From CAZSNH01 sp052388455 (GTDB taxonomy: Bacteria > Pseudomonadota > Alphaproteobacteria > Rhizobiales > Hyphomicrobiaceae): DNA of 17,478 nt. The notes beneath the pieces are model-generated. The model worked only from the letters and a program-made list of their open reading frames with translations, was not told the DNA's origin and did not search any database. The stretch is from NCBI GenBank assembly GCA_052388455.1, contig JBQTIA010000042.1, forward strand, positions 1 through 17,478, read 5' to 3'. Positions within the stretch are counted from its first letter, which is position 1. Each line of letters begins with the position of its first letter. Below, piece after piece: positions 1 through 6,457 of this stretch. Made by a program: the position numbers and the translations under genes.

Positions 1-84
1 TTGTCCGATGCGACGGCATCGAACCGCGCGCTTCTTCTGGCGTACCGTCAAATTCACCTCCGTCGCGACCGGGTTCTGGTGCAT
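1..84 (-). CDS. Possible partial reading frame after hicA (unrecognised)
   Basis: A 28-codon frame opens with ATG 8 nt after the hicA stop and runs off the window edge without a stop. It starts MHQNPVATEV and is rich in Arg/Lys. This is where a HicB antitoxin gene would normally start, but the visible residues do not resemble the HicB N-terminus, and no Shine-Dalgarno sequence precedes the ATG. It may be chance. The adjacent flank beyond position 1 would decide. Confidence 0.15.
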   Translation of the reverse strand, partial: MHQNPVATEVNLTVRQKKRAVRCRRIGQ

Positions 85-92
85 AGGTCGGG

Positions 93-287
93 CTAGATCC
101 ATCCGGCTTGCTTAGCGATCTTGCGTGCTATCGGCTTCGGCAGGTCCTTCTTGGGGTGAGGTGCGACGATATGCTGGGCCGTACCCTGCCGCTTGAATTT
201 GTGATGCGAGCCTTCGATGGCAACGAGCATCCAGCCCTCACGCTGAAGTTGCGCTATAATCGCGCGGCTGCGACGTTCGAGTGCCAC
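93..287 (-). CDS. hicA: HicA-family toxin (mRNA interferase)
   Basis: A 64-aa protein of the HicA/YcfA family, small dsRBD-fold RNases that cleave mRNA and are normally neutralised by HicB. It shows the family pattern: an N-terminal IIAQLQREGW helix/strand, the catalytic-histidine motif GSHHKFKR (about residues 26-33), then VAPHPKKDLP and a C-terminal IAKQAGW. The start is a GTG preceded at 5 nt by AAGAGGG (293-299 on the plus strand), which fits far better than the internal ATG at residue 20. The length matches the family. It is the last gene of the minus-strand run, 66 nt after thiE, and has its own promoter/operator candidate. No recognisable hicB is seen on either side: thiE is upstream and only 92 nt remain downstream. 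The family call is firm. Whether the toxin is active or orphaned cannot be seen. Confidence 0.88.
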   Translation of the reverse strand: MALERRSRAIIAQLQREGWMLVAIEGSHHKFKRQGTAQHIVAPHPKKDLPKPIARKIAKQAGWI

Positions 288-308
288 AGCGTCCCTCTTA
301 ACTCCGCA

Positions 309-328
309 GTGTGTATCTTATTACACAC
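309..328. promoter_or_regulatory. 20-bp palindrome, candidate hicA operator
   Basis: Perfect 7-bp arms GTGTGTA and TACACAC are separated by 6 nt (TCTTAT). The palindrome sits between thiE and hicA and encloses the candidate -10 box of hicA, so a dimeric repressor bound here would block the promoter. Toxin-antitoxin operons are commonly autoregulated in this way. The repressor's identity is unknown. Confidence 0.55.
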
Positions 329-343
329 GCAATGGGCGGTCAA
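315..343 (-). promoter_or_regulatory. Candidate sigma-70 promoter of hicA
   Basis: On the minus strand, TTGACC (plus 338-343) is followed after exactly 17 nt by TAAGAT (plus 315-320). These match the -35 consensus at 5 of 6 and the -10 consensus at 4 of 6. The predicted start near 308 gives a leader of about 20 nt ending in AAGAGGG and the GTG start. This suggests hicA is transcribed independently of thiE. Confidence 0.5.
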
Positions 344-353
344 GCTAGCCACG

Positions 354-968
354 CTACGTCTTCAGCCGGATCGCCTCCGCCCACTCGACCCAGAGCTTTA
401 CACGGGCTTCAGGATGGGGGGAGGAAACGAAGTCCGTGATGACCGCGACGCTGTCGGCGCCGGCGGCGAGCACCTTGGGCGCGCGCTCGGGCGTGATGCC
501 GCCGATGGCGACCAGCGGCATGTTGCGGATGCGCTGCTTCCACTTGCGCACGTTGGCGAGGCCCTGCGGCGTCCATTTCATCTTTTTGAGCTTGGTCTCG
601 TAGACGGGTCCGATGGCAACGTAGTCGGGCCGCGCGCGCAGCGCCACTTCGAGTTCGCCGCCCGTATGCGTCGAGATGCCGAGTTTCAGCCCGTGCCGCT
701 TGATCGCCGCCAGATCGGCGGCGGCGAGGTCCTCCTGGCCGAGGTGAACGAAGGTCGCGCCGGCGTCGATGGCAGCGCGCCAGTGATCGTTGACGATCAG
801 CTGGCAGCCGTGCGCGCGGGTGAGGGCAAGGGCGGCGACGATCTCGCGTGTGACGACGCCGGCCGGCTGAGCCTTGATGCGCAGCTGAACAGTCTTGACG
901 CCGAGCGGCAGGATGCGCTTGAGCCACGCCGTGTCGGGCACGATGGGGTAGAAGAGTGCGAGGGTCAT
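354..968 (-). CDS. thiE: Thiamine phosphate synthase
   Basis: A 204-aa TIM-barrel enzyme that joins HMP-pyrophosphate and thiazole phosphate to make thiamine phosphate in the cytosol. Family motifs appear in order: TVQLRIK (residues 26-32, pyrophosphate site), LIVNDHW (57-63), VHLGQED (74-80, Mg/pyrophosphate contacts), GISTHT, YVAIGPVYET, VAIGGIT and GADSVAVI (phosphate-binding glycines). The length is normal (200-220 aa). The ATG overlaps the stop of the upstream BciB-like gene as ATGA, so translation is probably coupled. No other thiamine gene and no TPP riboswitch is visible nearby. A TenI-like paralogue is the main alternative, but the conserved VHLGQED and QLR-K motifs favour ThiE. Confidence 0.88.
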   Translation of the reverse strand: MTLALFYPIVPDTAWLKRILPLGVKTVQLRIKAQPAGVVTREIVAALALTRAHGCQLIVNDHWRAAIDAGATFVHLGQEDLAAADLAAIKRHGLKLGISTHTGGELEVALRARPDYVAIGPVYETKLKKMKWTPQGLANVRKWKQRIRNMPLVAIGGITPERAPKVLAAGADSVAVITDFVSSPHPEARVKLWVEWAEAIRLKT

Positions 969-2239
969 GGAGTGGGGTTCTTTTCGTCGGCGGCGAGCGC
1001 GTTAGCTTGGCGGCGCTCGCCGTCCATCGGTGTGAGGCCATAAGGCGCCACCAGCCGCCAGACATGATCCGGCACCATGTTGCGCATCATGCGTGGCCGT
1101 TCTCGGCGCAGATGCAGCACCGTCTCGATGGCTTTCATCTCGAGGCGCGAACGGGCGAATTCGAGGCCGCGCGGGCCGATCCTCGGCATCAGCCAGCCGG
1201 CGATAGGGCGCAGCCAATCGGGCATGGCACGCAGCGGCAGACCGCCGGCCGCGCGCGCGACGTTGGCGAGATAGCCCTTGACGGGGCCGCGGCGCTTGCC
1301 CGCGCTGCCCGGCGCGCGCGTTCGCACCTCATCGCCGAGTATCGCCAGCAATTCCTCGCCGCGAGCGTTGCGCACGATCAGCCATTGTTCGCCCTCTCCG
1401 CCCATGTAGCCGACGGTGATGTCGGCCAGCGCATTGGTGTAGTCGACGCAGGTGCGGCAGGTGAGCGGGAAGAAGTCGCCCGGCAGCTTGGAGAGCGGAA
1501 GCATCAGGAAGGGAATTTCGCGCTTGGGTCGGCCGTCGTCGGTGCGGATCTCGACATGATAGTCGGCGCGGAACTCGAGATAGGTCACGCGCTCGGGCGC
1601 ATCCGAGACGAGCTTCAGGAACTCGTGGAACTTTTCGGTCGTCGTGTTGTCGGAGCAGGGGGTGCCGACGACGTAGAGCCGCTCGAAGCCAAGCTCTCGT
1701 TCGAGCGCGCGGAGCGCGTAGACTTGGCAGGGAATACCGATGACGGCGAGGCGTTTGAAGCCGCGCTTCTGCGCAGGTTTCAGGAGAGCGAGCAGCGGTG
1801 CGTAGCCCATGCGCATGCCGCGGCACTGGGCCATGCCTTCGGGTTTGGTGACCAGCACCGGCATCGGCCGCCATTTGTCGGCGGGGTCCGGCGCCATGGT
1901 GAGGACCGCGTCGACGGCGCCGGTTTCGAGCAGCCGCTCCCCGATCCGCGTCACGATGCCGGTCCACTGGGCGCCTTCGCGGGGTTGCACCAGCGCGGCC
2001 CGCAGCATCCGGCGGAAGGGGCCGAAGAAGATTTCATCGGGCCTGGCCTCGTCGCGCGAGCGGCCGTGCACGCGAAGTTCGAGCGTCGGATAGTCGGGCT
2101 TGATGAACTGGCAGGCGCGACCGCAGCTCTTGGCATCGTCGGAGCGCGAGAGGCCGCAGTCGGTGCACAGGTCGCGCGCCGCCGCCGGTCCGACGGTGGG
2201 CGCGATCACGGCGGCGGTGGGCTCCGGCTCTGGACGCAA
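965..2239 (-). CDS. bciB: FrhB/FdhB-family Fe-S flavoprotein, BciB/HCAR-like (probable 3,8-divinyl chlorophyllide 8-vinyl reductase)
   Basis: A 424-aa protein of the coenzyme F420 hydrogenase beta-subunit family. The N-terminus has a ferredoxin-like cysteine cluster, C25, C28, C39 and C43 (CTDCGL then CGRAC), followed by LRVHGRSRDE, as in BciB and plant 7-hydroxymethyl-chlorophyll a reductase. The C-terminal FrhB domain has IGIPCQVYALRAL, VGTPCSDNTTTEKF and TCRTCVDYTNALADITVGYM, the second cluster region. BciB proteins reduce the 8-vinyl group of chlorophyllide precursors with reduced ferredoxin. The start is a TTG preceded at 9 nt by GGGAGG. A nearby ATG is out of frame, and a GTG at residue 11 is possible. 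thiE follows with an ATGA overlap. The family call is firm. The chlorophyll-pathway role is inferred from motif similarity, since no other photosynthesis genes lie in the window. Confidence 0.72.
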   Translation of the reverse strand: MRPEPEPTAAVIAPTVGPAAARDLCTDCGLSRSDDAKSCGRACQFIKPDYPTLELRVHGRSRDEARPDEIFFGPFRRMLRAALVQPREGAQWTGIVTRIGERLLETGAVDAVLTMAPDPADKWRPMPVLVTKPEGMAQCRGMRMGYAPLLALLKPAQKRGFKRLAVIGIPCQVYALRALERELGFERLYVVGTPCSDNTTTEKFHEFLKLVSDAPERVTYLEFRADYHVEIRTDDGRPKREIPFLMLPLSKLPGDFFPLTCRTCVDYTNALADITVGYMGGEGEQWLIVRNARGEELLAILGDEVRTRAPGSAGKRRGPVKGYLANVARAAGGLPLRAMPDWLRPIAGWLMPRIGPRGLEFARSRLEMKAIETVLHLRRERPRMMRNMVPDHVWRLVAPYGLTPMDGERRQANALAADEKNPTP

Positions 2240-2383
2240 CAGTCATGGCCTCCCGCTGACTCGCGCGACCACGCCACCTGCGGCGTGATCGGCAGTCACG
2301 GAGTGACGTTAGGCGTCGCGCCCCTAGGGTGCAACAAGCGAAGCGGACCGCCTGGAGCCGCGGCAGGTTTGCATGAGAGGTGT

Positions 2384-2393
2384 GAAACGTTTC
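2384..2393. promoter_or_regulatory. GAAACGTTTC palindrome, LacI-type operator candidate
   Basis: A perfect 10-bp palindrome with a central CG lies about 145 bp upstream of the BciB-like gene and past the end of the cob genes. The form resembles half-sites bound by LacI/PurR-family regulators. No LacI-family gene is visible, and ten bases can occur by chance. The rest of 2240-2450 shows only a short GTCAC/GTGAC hairpin (2295-2307) and no recognisable riboswitch. Confidence 0.25.
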
Positions 2394-2450
2394 GCGATCA
2401 CTGTTGCCCCAGCACTCTTGGGTGCAGCGGGCCGGGTTTATCGCTCCAAG

Positions 2451-2990
2451 TCACAGCTCGACCCAGGAGCCGGCTTTGGGTACGAGCGAGGGCCACGCTG
2501 CGACGGGCAGGCGCTTCAAGGTTCCGAGGATCGAAGCGATGGGCCCGCCGTGGGTGACGGCGAGGGTGGTGCCCGAGCCAGGCAGGCTGGCGAGCCACGC
2601 CTGCACGCGGTCGCGCACCTCATAGGTCGTTTCGCCGCCGCCGGGCCGGAAGCTCTCCGGCGCCTCGATCATGCCGTTCATGGCTGAGCCCGTTTCACTC
2701 CAGATCGCCTCCCAGCTCCGGCCCTCCCAGGTTCCGAAATGGCATTCCTTGAGGCGGTCGTCGATAGTCAAAGGCATGTCGAGGCGCAGGGAGAGATGCC
2801 CTGCAAGCCAGCGAGCGCGGCGGAGCGGAGAGGAGAACAGGCGGTCGGGAGCGAAGGAGGCCAGGCTGGCGACGAGGGATGGGTTCTCGCGCATGGCGAT
2901 GCGGCTGAGGCCGACCTCGGATTGGCCGTAGCAGCGGCCGCCCCAGTGGGCGCCGACCGGCGGATGGCGGACGAGGATCACGCGTGCCAC
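2451..2990 (-). CDS. cobC: Histidine phosphatase, probable alpha-ribazole phosphatase (CobC-like)
   Basis: A 179-aa phosphatase of the phosphoglycerate-mutase superfamily, expected to dephosphorylate alpha-ribazole-5'-phosphate or adenosylcobalamin-5'-phosphate. Visible motifs: VILVRHPPV (R8, nucleophile H9; Pro replaces the usual Gly after His), GGRCYGQSEVGLS, SSPLRRA (second phosphate Arg), ECHFGTWEG (catalytic acid region) and AVTHGG (second His). The frame is open far upstream, but the natural start is a GTG 4 nt after the cobS stop, with GAGGG 8 nt before it. That start puts the catalytic motif at the N-terminus as is usual. Position directly after cobT-cobS supports the cobalamin role. 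Sequence alone cannot exclude another phosphatase of the superfamily. Confidence 0.8.
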   Translation of the reverse strand: MARVILVRHPPVGAHWGGRCYGQSEVGLSRIAMRENPSLVASLASFAPDRLFSSPLRRARWLAGHLSLRLDMPLTIDDRLKECHFGTWEGRSWEAIWSETGSAMNGMIEAPESFRPGGGETTYEVRDRVQAWLASLPGSGTTLAVTHGGPIASILGTLKRLPVAAWPSLVPKAGSWVEL

Positions 2991-2994
2991 GGCG

Positions 2995-3801
2995 TCAGCC
3001 CTCGCGTGCGAAGGCGAGTGTCGCAACGACGATCCCGATATAGGCCGCGAAGCCGAGGCAATCCCCGGTGAGTCCGCCGATCCTCGCCAACAGGTAGCGG
3101 CGGAACAGGGCGACAAAGCCGGCGAGCAGGAGGATGGCCGTCACGGCGCCGGCAACGTCAATCCAGACCCAGGCGACGAGCACGGGCGAGACGATCGCGG
3201 CTCCGGCCAGCGCCGTCGTCCAGGTGGCCCGCGGACCCAGGTCCTGCGCCAGCCCTTCGCGGCCGGGAACCGGCAGCATGGCGGCCATCAGCGCGAGTAT
3301 GACGAGCCGGCCGACGGCGCCCGAGACCACGAGCGCGAACGCCGCCATCGCTACGCCGTCGACGAACATCAGGCCGGTCGCGCGCAGTGCAACAGCCAGG
3401 CCGAGGCCGAGGGCGCCATAGCTGCCGATGCGGCTGTCTTTGAGGATGCGCAGCACGTCCTCGCGCGTCCAGCCGCCGCCGAAGGCATCGCAGACGTCGG
3501 CGACCGCATCTTCGTGCAAGGCGCCGGTCACACGCGCTTCGACTGCGAGCGCCGCCAGCACGGCGACCGGAAACGGCAGCAGCCAATCGAACATCCACAG
3601 GACCACAGCGGTGATCGCGCCGACGAGGGCGCCGACGAGCGGAAAGAATGCGAGCCCGCGCGCGATGTCTTCGCGAACGGTGTCGAGGCTGCGTTCGCCG
3701 CCGCGGGGAACTGGAATGCGCGTCAGGAATTGGACGGCGGCCACGAAGGCGCGCGGCCACGGGCGGCTCAATACGGCAAGCTCGCTCCACACGCCGCTCA
3801 T
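2995..3801 (-). CDS. cobS: Adenosylcobinamide-GDP ribazoletransferase (cobalamin synthase)
   Basis: A 268-aa polytopic inner-membrane enzyme that joins adenosylcobinamide-GDP and alpha-ribazole(-phosphate), the last assembly step of cobalamin. Family signatures: AAVQFLTRIPVP near the N-terminus, then GALHEDAVADVCDAFGGG (acidic Mg-binding region), ILKDSRIGSYGALGL, RRYLLARIGGLTGDCLGF near the C-terminus, and several hydrophobic helices. The frame continues upstream with a shadow extension, but the ATG at MSGVWSELAV overlaps the cobT stop as ATGA, which fixes the start. The length is typical. The next gene (cobC-like) begins 4 nt after its stop. Confidence 0.93.
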   Translation of the reverse strand: MSGVWSELAVLSRPWPRAFVAAVQFLTRIPVPRGGERSLDTVREDIARGLAFFPLVGALVGAITAVVLWMFDWLLPFPVAVLAALAVEARVTGALHEDAVADVCDAFGGGWTREDVLRILKDSRIGSYGALGLGLAVALRATGLMFVDGVAMAAFALVVSGAVGRLVILALMAAMLPVPGREGLAQDLGPRATWTTALAGAAIVSPVLVAWVWIDVAGAVTAILLLAGFVALFRRYLLARIGGLTGDCLGFAAYIGIVVATLAFAREG

Positions 3802-4802
3802 CCGGCCACGTCTTCGAGCTTGGCGACACCGGTCATGAGCGCTGCGGCGGCATCGAGCATCGGCATGAGGAGCAGCGCGCCCGTACCTTCTCCGAGCCGC
3901 AGTTGCCATTCGAGGAACGGCTCGAGTCCGAGGTGCTCCAATGCGATCGCGTGCGCCGGCTCGGCACCGAGGTGGGCGGCGATGGCGGTGCGCGTCGCGT
4001 TCGGGTCGATGCGTTGCGCGACCAGCGCCGCGGCTGCGGTGACGACGCCATCGAGGATGACGGTCATGCCGGTGCGGGCGGCGGCCGTGATCGCCCCCGC
4101 CATGGCGGCGATCTCGTATCCGGCGACGCTCGCCATGGCCCGTACGGGGTCGTCGGCCAGAACCTCTCTCGATCGTGAAACGGCCGCAGCGACAATCGAG
4201 CGTTTTTTCTCGAGCGTTTTGACCGTCGCGCCGGCGCCGGTACCGACCATCGTATCCGGGTCGCTTCCGGTCAACAGAGCGATGAGGCAGGCGGCCGGTG
4301 TCGTGTTCCCGATGCCGATCTCGCCGATGGCAAGCACGCGGCACCCCGCCATGCGCGCCCGTTCGACGGTCTCGGCGCCGAGCCGGATGGCGGCGGCGAA
4401 GTCCTGAGCGGTCATCGCCGGGCCCTCGGCCAGATTGTTCGTTCCCTCGCCGATGCGGCGGTCCTCGTAGCAGCCGCCCGGGTGGCGCCCGCGACGCAGC
4501 GAGCCCGCATCGATCAGCTCGACCGGTGTCGCCGTCGCCGTCGCCAGTGCGGAGCAGCACGCTTTTCCCGCGGTGATGCAGTCGATCATCGCGCTGGTGA
4601 CAGCCGACGGCCAGATCCCGACGCCGGCGCCGACGACGCCGTGGTCGCCGGCGAAGACGACGAGCTTTCTCGGCTCCGTCTTGGGCGACAGCGTGCCCTG
4701 CACGAGGGCGAGGCGCAGGGCCAGCGCTTCCAGGCGACCGAGGCTGCCGGGCGGTTTGGCGAGACTGTCGAGATGGGCAGCAATGTCGTCGCGCGTGATC
4801 AT
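3798..4802 (-). CDS. cobT: Nicotinate-nucleotide--dimethylbenzimidazole phosphoribosyltransferase
   Basis: A 334-aa enzyme that makes alpha-ribazole phosphate from nicotinate mononucleotide and a lower-ligand base, normally 5,6-dimethylbenzimidazole. Conserved blocks: KPPGSLGRLE (about 17-26), VVFAGDHGVV, AEGPAMT, GEIGIGNTTPAA, GTGAG and LRLGEGTGA, which carries the catalytic glutamate near the C-terminus. The length is normal (335-350). It is first of the cobT-cobS-cobC set, overlapping cobS by ATGA, and starts 111 nt after the stop of the co-directional XRE regulator. No convincing Shine-Dalgarno sequence precedes the ATG, and no cobalamin-riboswitch B12 box is seen in 4803-4913, only a weak CTGCAC/GTGCAG hairpin (4875-4896). 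Confidence 0.95.
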   Translation of the reverse strand: MITRDDIAAHLDSLAKPPGSLGRLEALALRLALVQGTLSPKTEPRKLVVFAGDHGVVGAGVGIWPSAVTSAMIDCITAGKACCSALATATATPVELIDAGSLRRGRHPGGCYEDRRIGEGTNNLAEGPAMTAQDFAAAIRLGAETVERARMAGCRVLAIGEIGIGNTTPAACLIALLTGSDPDTMVGTGAGATVKTLEKKRSIVAAAVSRSREVLADDPVRAMASVAGYEIAAMAGAITAAARTGMTVILDGVVTAAAALVAQRIDPNATRTAIAAHLGAEPAHAIALEHLGLEPFLEWQLRLGEGTGALLLMPMLDAAAALMTGVAKLEDVAG

Positions 4803-4913
4803 CCCGAACAGCAGTCCTCGCTCATCTGCAGCCGCGATGCGCGCGACTGGCAGTTTTGGTCTCTAGCCCGAACCCTGCACGTCTATCGCGGTGCAGTCGC
4901 TTTGGCCCGTGCC

Positions 4914-5690
4914 TCAAGGTCTGACGAGTCGGGCGTAGCCGTCGGCGAGGGCGCTTTCCAGGATCGATCGATAGCGGGCGTAGACGGGGTTCTTCTCTCC
5001 GATCTCTCCGAGCTCGGAGGGATTGAAGCTCTCCGTCCGCTTGTAGACGATCGGCGCCGAAACGGGGATGAAGGTCGCGCGCTGCTTGTTGAGCGTGGTG
5101 ATGAGGCCGCGCATCTCGCCTTCTCGGTCGAGCTGCGAAACGACGATCATGCGCATGGCGCCCTTGGTCAGCGAGACGAGGTGGATGAACATCGACGACG
5201 CCGGGATGTAGAGCCGTCCCCTATGGGAGAACGGCGCGTCGGGCCGGTCGCGCTCTTCGAACAGCAGGCTCGGCCACTCGGGATCCCAGACGATGTCGGT
5301 GCGGTAGGCGACGACGGTGTTCGGAACGGCGAAGGCCGGCCGTAAGGTGAGGTAGCTGCCGATGTAGTCGTCGACGGCGGCGCTGGTATAGGCGCCCATG
5401 TAGACGGGCGCGACGAGACCGCCCTCCCCCTTCAGGTCCATCGGCTGGGCGGCGGCCATGGTTCCGCACCACGCCTCCTTCAGCTGATGAAAATCCAGCC
5501 CCAGCACCATGGCGACATCGAACAGCGTCTGGTCTCGCACCGAGTGGCCGCCCATCAGATTCTGGATGGTCTTCTCATGGCAGTCGGCCGCATCGGCGAG
5601 ATCGGCCTGAGTCATTTTCTTCTCCACCAGCGCCTGCCGGAGCAACTGGAGGGCCTTGGCACGTTCCGGACGCGGAGGGGTCTTGGGCAT
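4914..5690 (-). CDS. XRE-family transcriptional regulator with C-terminal sensor-like domain
   Basis: A 258-aa predicted DNA-binding protein. Residues about 8-60 form a Cro/CI helix-turn-helix (KALQLLRQAL, then MTQADLADAADCHEKTIQNL). The remaining ~180 residues start near APVYMGAYTSAAVDDYIGSY and form a mixed alpha/beta domain without transmembrane segments, likely for ligand binding or oligomerisation. I do not recognise its ligand. The frame extends 55 codons further upstream, but that part is low-complexity and basic. The ATG at MPKTPPRPERAKAL is the natural start, though its ribosome site (AAGCGA) is weak. It reads in the same direction as cobT 111 nt downstream and could control those genes or itself. 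That is inference from position. Confidence 0.82.
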   Translation of the reverse strand: MPKTPPRPERAKALQLLRQALVEKKMTQADLADAADCHEKTIQNLMGGHSVRDQTLFDVAMVLGLDFHQLKEAWCGTMAAAQPMDLKGEGGLVAPVYMGAYTSAAVDDYIGSYLTLRPAFAVPNTVVAYRTDIVWDPEWPSLLFEERDRPDAPFSHRGRLYIPASSMFIHLVSLTKGAMRMIVVSQLDREGEMRGLITTLNKQRATFIPVSAPIVYKRTESFNPSELGEIGEKNPVYARYRSILESALADGYARLVRP

Positions 5691-5887
5691 TCGCTTGCGT
5701 GCGCTCCGGCTGGTGTCAGCTATATTTGCCGGAAGATACCGTTTCTTATCGCTCCCTGGCAATGGACCGTTCTGGGCAGTTGTCGCTGCGCCACGAAAGG
5801 TTGCGAACGGCCGAAAGAAAAGGCGGCGAAGCCGAAGCTGCGCCGCCCTGCTCATGCTTCATGTCAACCGAGAGTTCGGTCGAAGGG

Positions 5888-6457
5888 TCAGCTGCGGCCG
5901 ACCACAGAGTACGACACCGGGGCGATGCCCGAGCCGGTCATGCCGACGACCTGCGCCGCGCGGCGCGAGAGGTCGATGACGCGGCCCTTGATGTAGGGAC
6001 CACGGTCATTGATCGTCACGACGACCGAGCGGCCGTTGTTGCGGTTGGTCACGCGGACGCGGGTGCCGAAGGGCAGCGTCTTGTGGGCCGCGGTCAGGGC
6101 GTTCGGGTTGAAGCGACCGCCCGAGGCGACGGCCTGGGGCTGCCAGTAGTAGGAGGCGATGCCCGACGAGCCGCCCGACGGATAGGACCGCGCGACCCGG
6201 TTCTTCGAGCGCTTGGAGACGTTGGCGTAGCGCTTGCCGCCGCGGGACTTGTAGCTTGCGGTCTTGGTGCCGCGGTTCGAGTACACCTTGGCGCTGTTGG
6301 CTTTGGTCTTGCCGGCCGTGACGTTTGTCGGGCCGCAGACGTATTCGGCGCCCGTGCACGACCACTGCGCGGCGGCGCTGGCCGGTGCCGAGCTCATGCC
6401 GGCAGCGGGGAGACCGATGGCCGCGACGGCCAGGCAGGCGGAAACGAACGACTTCAT
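5888..6457 (-). CDS. rlpA: RlpA-like secreted protein (double-psi beta-barrel)
   Basis: A 189-aa exported protein. An N-terminal signal peptide (MKSFVSACLAVAAIGLPAAG, probable cut after ASA at residue 28) precedes a basic, Ser/Gly/Thr-rich linker with two cysteines (C34, C41). A C-terminal RlpA-type double-psi beta-barrel follows from about residue 105: SGIASYYW, GGRFNPNALTAAHKTLPFGT, VTINDRGPY and RVIDLSRRAA. RlpA proteins are septal proteins, and some are lytic transglycosylases for naked glycan. This one has no usable lipobox and no SPOR domain, so it is probably soluble in the periplasm or wall-associated. The start is set by AGGAG 7 nt before the ATG. The regulator gene starts 197 nt downstream. 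Confidence 0.85.
   Translation of the reverse strand: MKSFVSACLAVAAIGLPAAGMSSAPASAAAQWSCTGAEYVCGPTNVTAGKTKANSAKVYSNRGTKTASYKSRGGKRYANVSKRSKNRVARSYPSGGSSGIASYYWQPQAVASGGRFNPNALTAAHKTLPFGTRVRVTNRNNGRSVVVTINDRGPYIKGRVIDLSRRAAQVVGMTGSGIAPVSYSVVGRS

Noticed and set aside
108..1043. 311-aa plus-strand open frame opposite thiE
   Set aside because: It is the GC-rich antisense shadow of thiE, with Arg/Asp/Gly-biased composition and no family signature.
2240..2450. TPP riboswitch for the BciB-like/thiE pair
   Set aside because: The conserved CTGAGA and ACCTGATCTGG-type segments are absent on the minus strand.
956..2557. 533-aa plus-strand open frame opposite the BciB-like gene
   Set aside because: His/Arg/Ala-rich shadow frame. 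The minus-strand frame carries clear cysteine clusters and family motifs.
4803..4913. Cobalamin riboswitch upstream of cobT
   Set aside because: No B12 box or characteristic pseudoknot sequences, and at 111 nt the interval is too short for most members.
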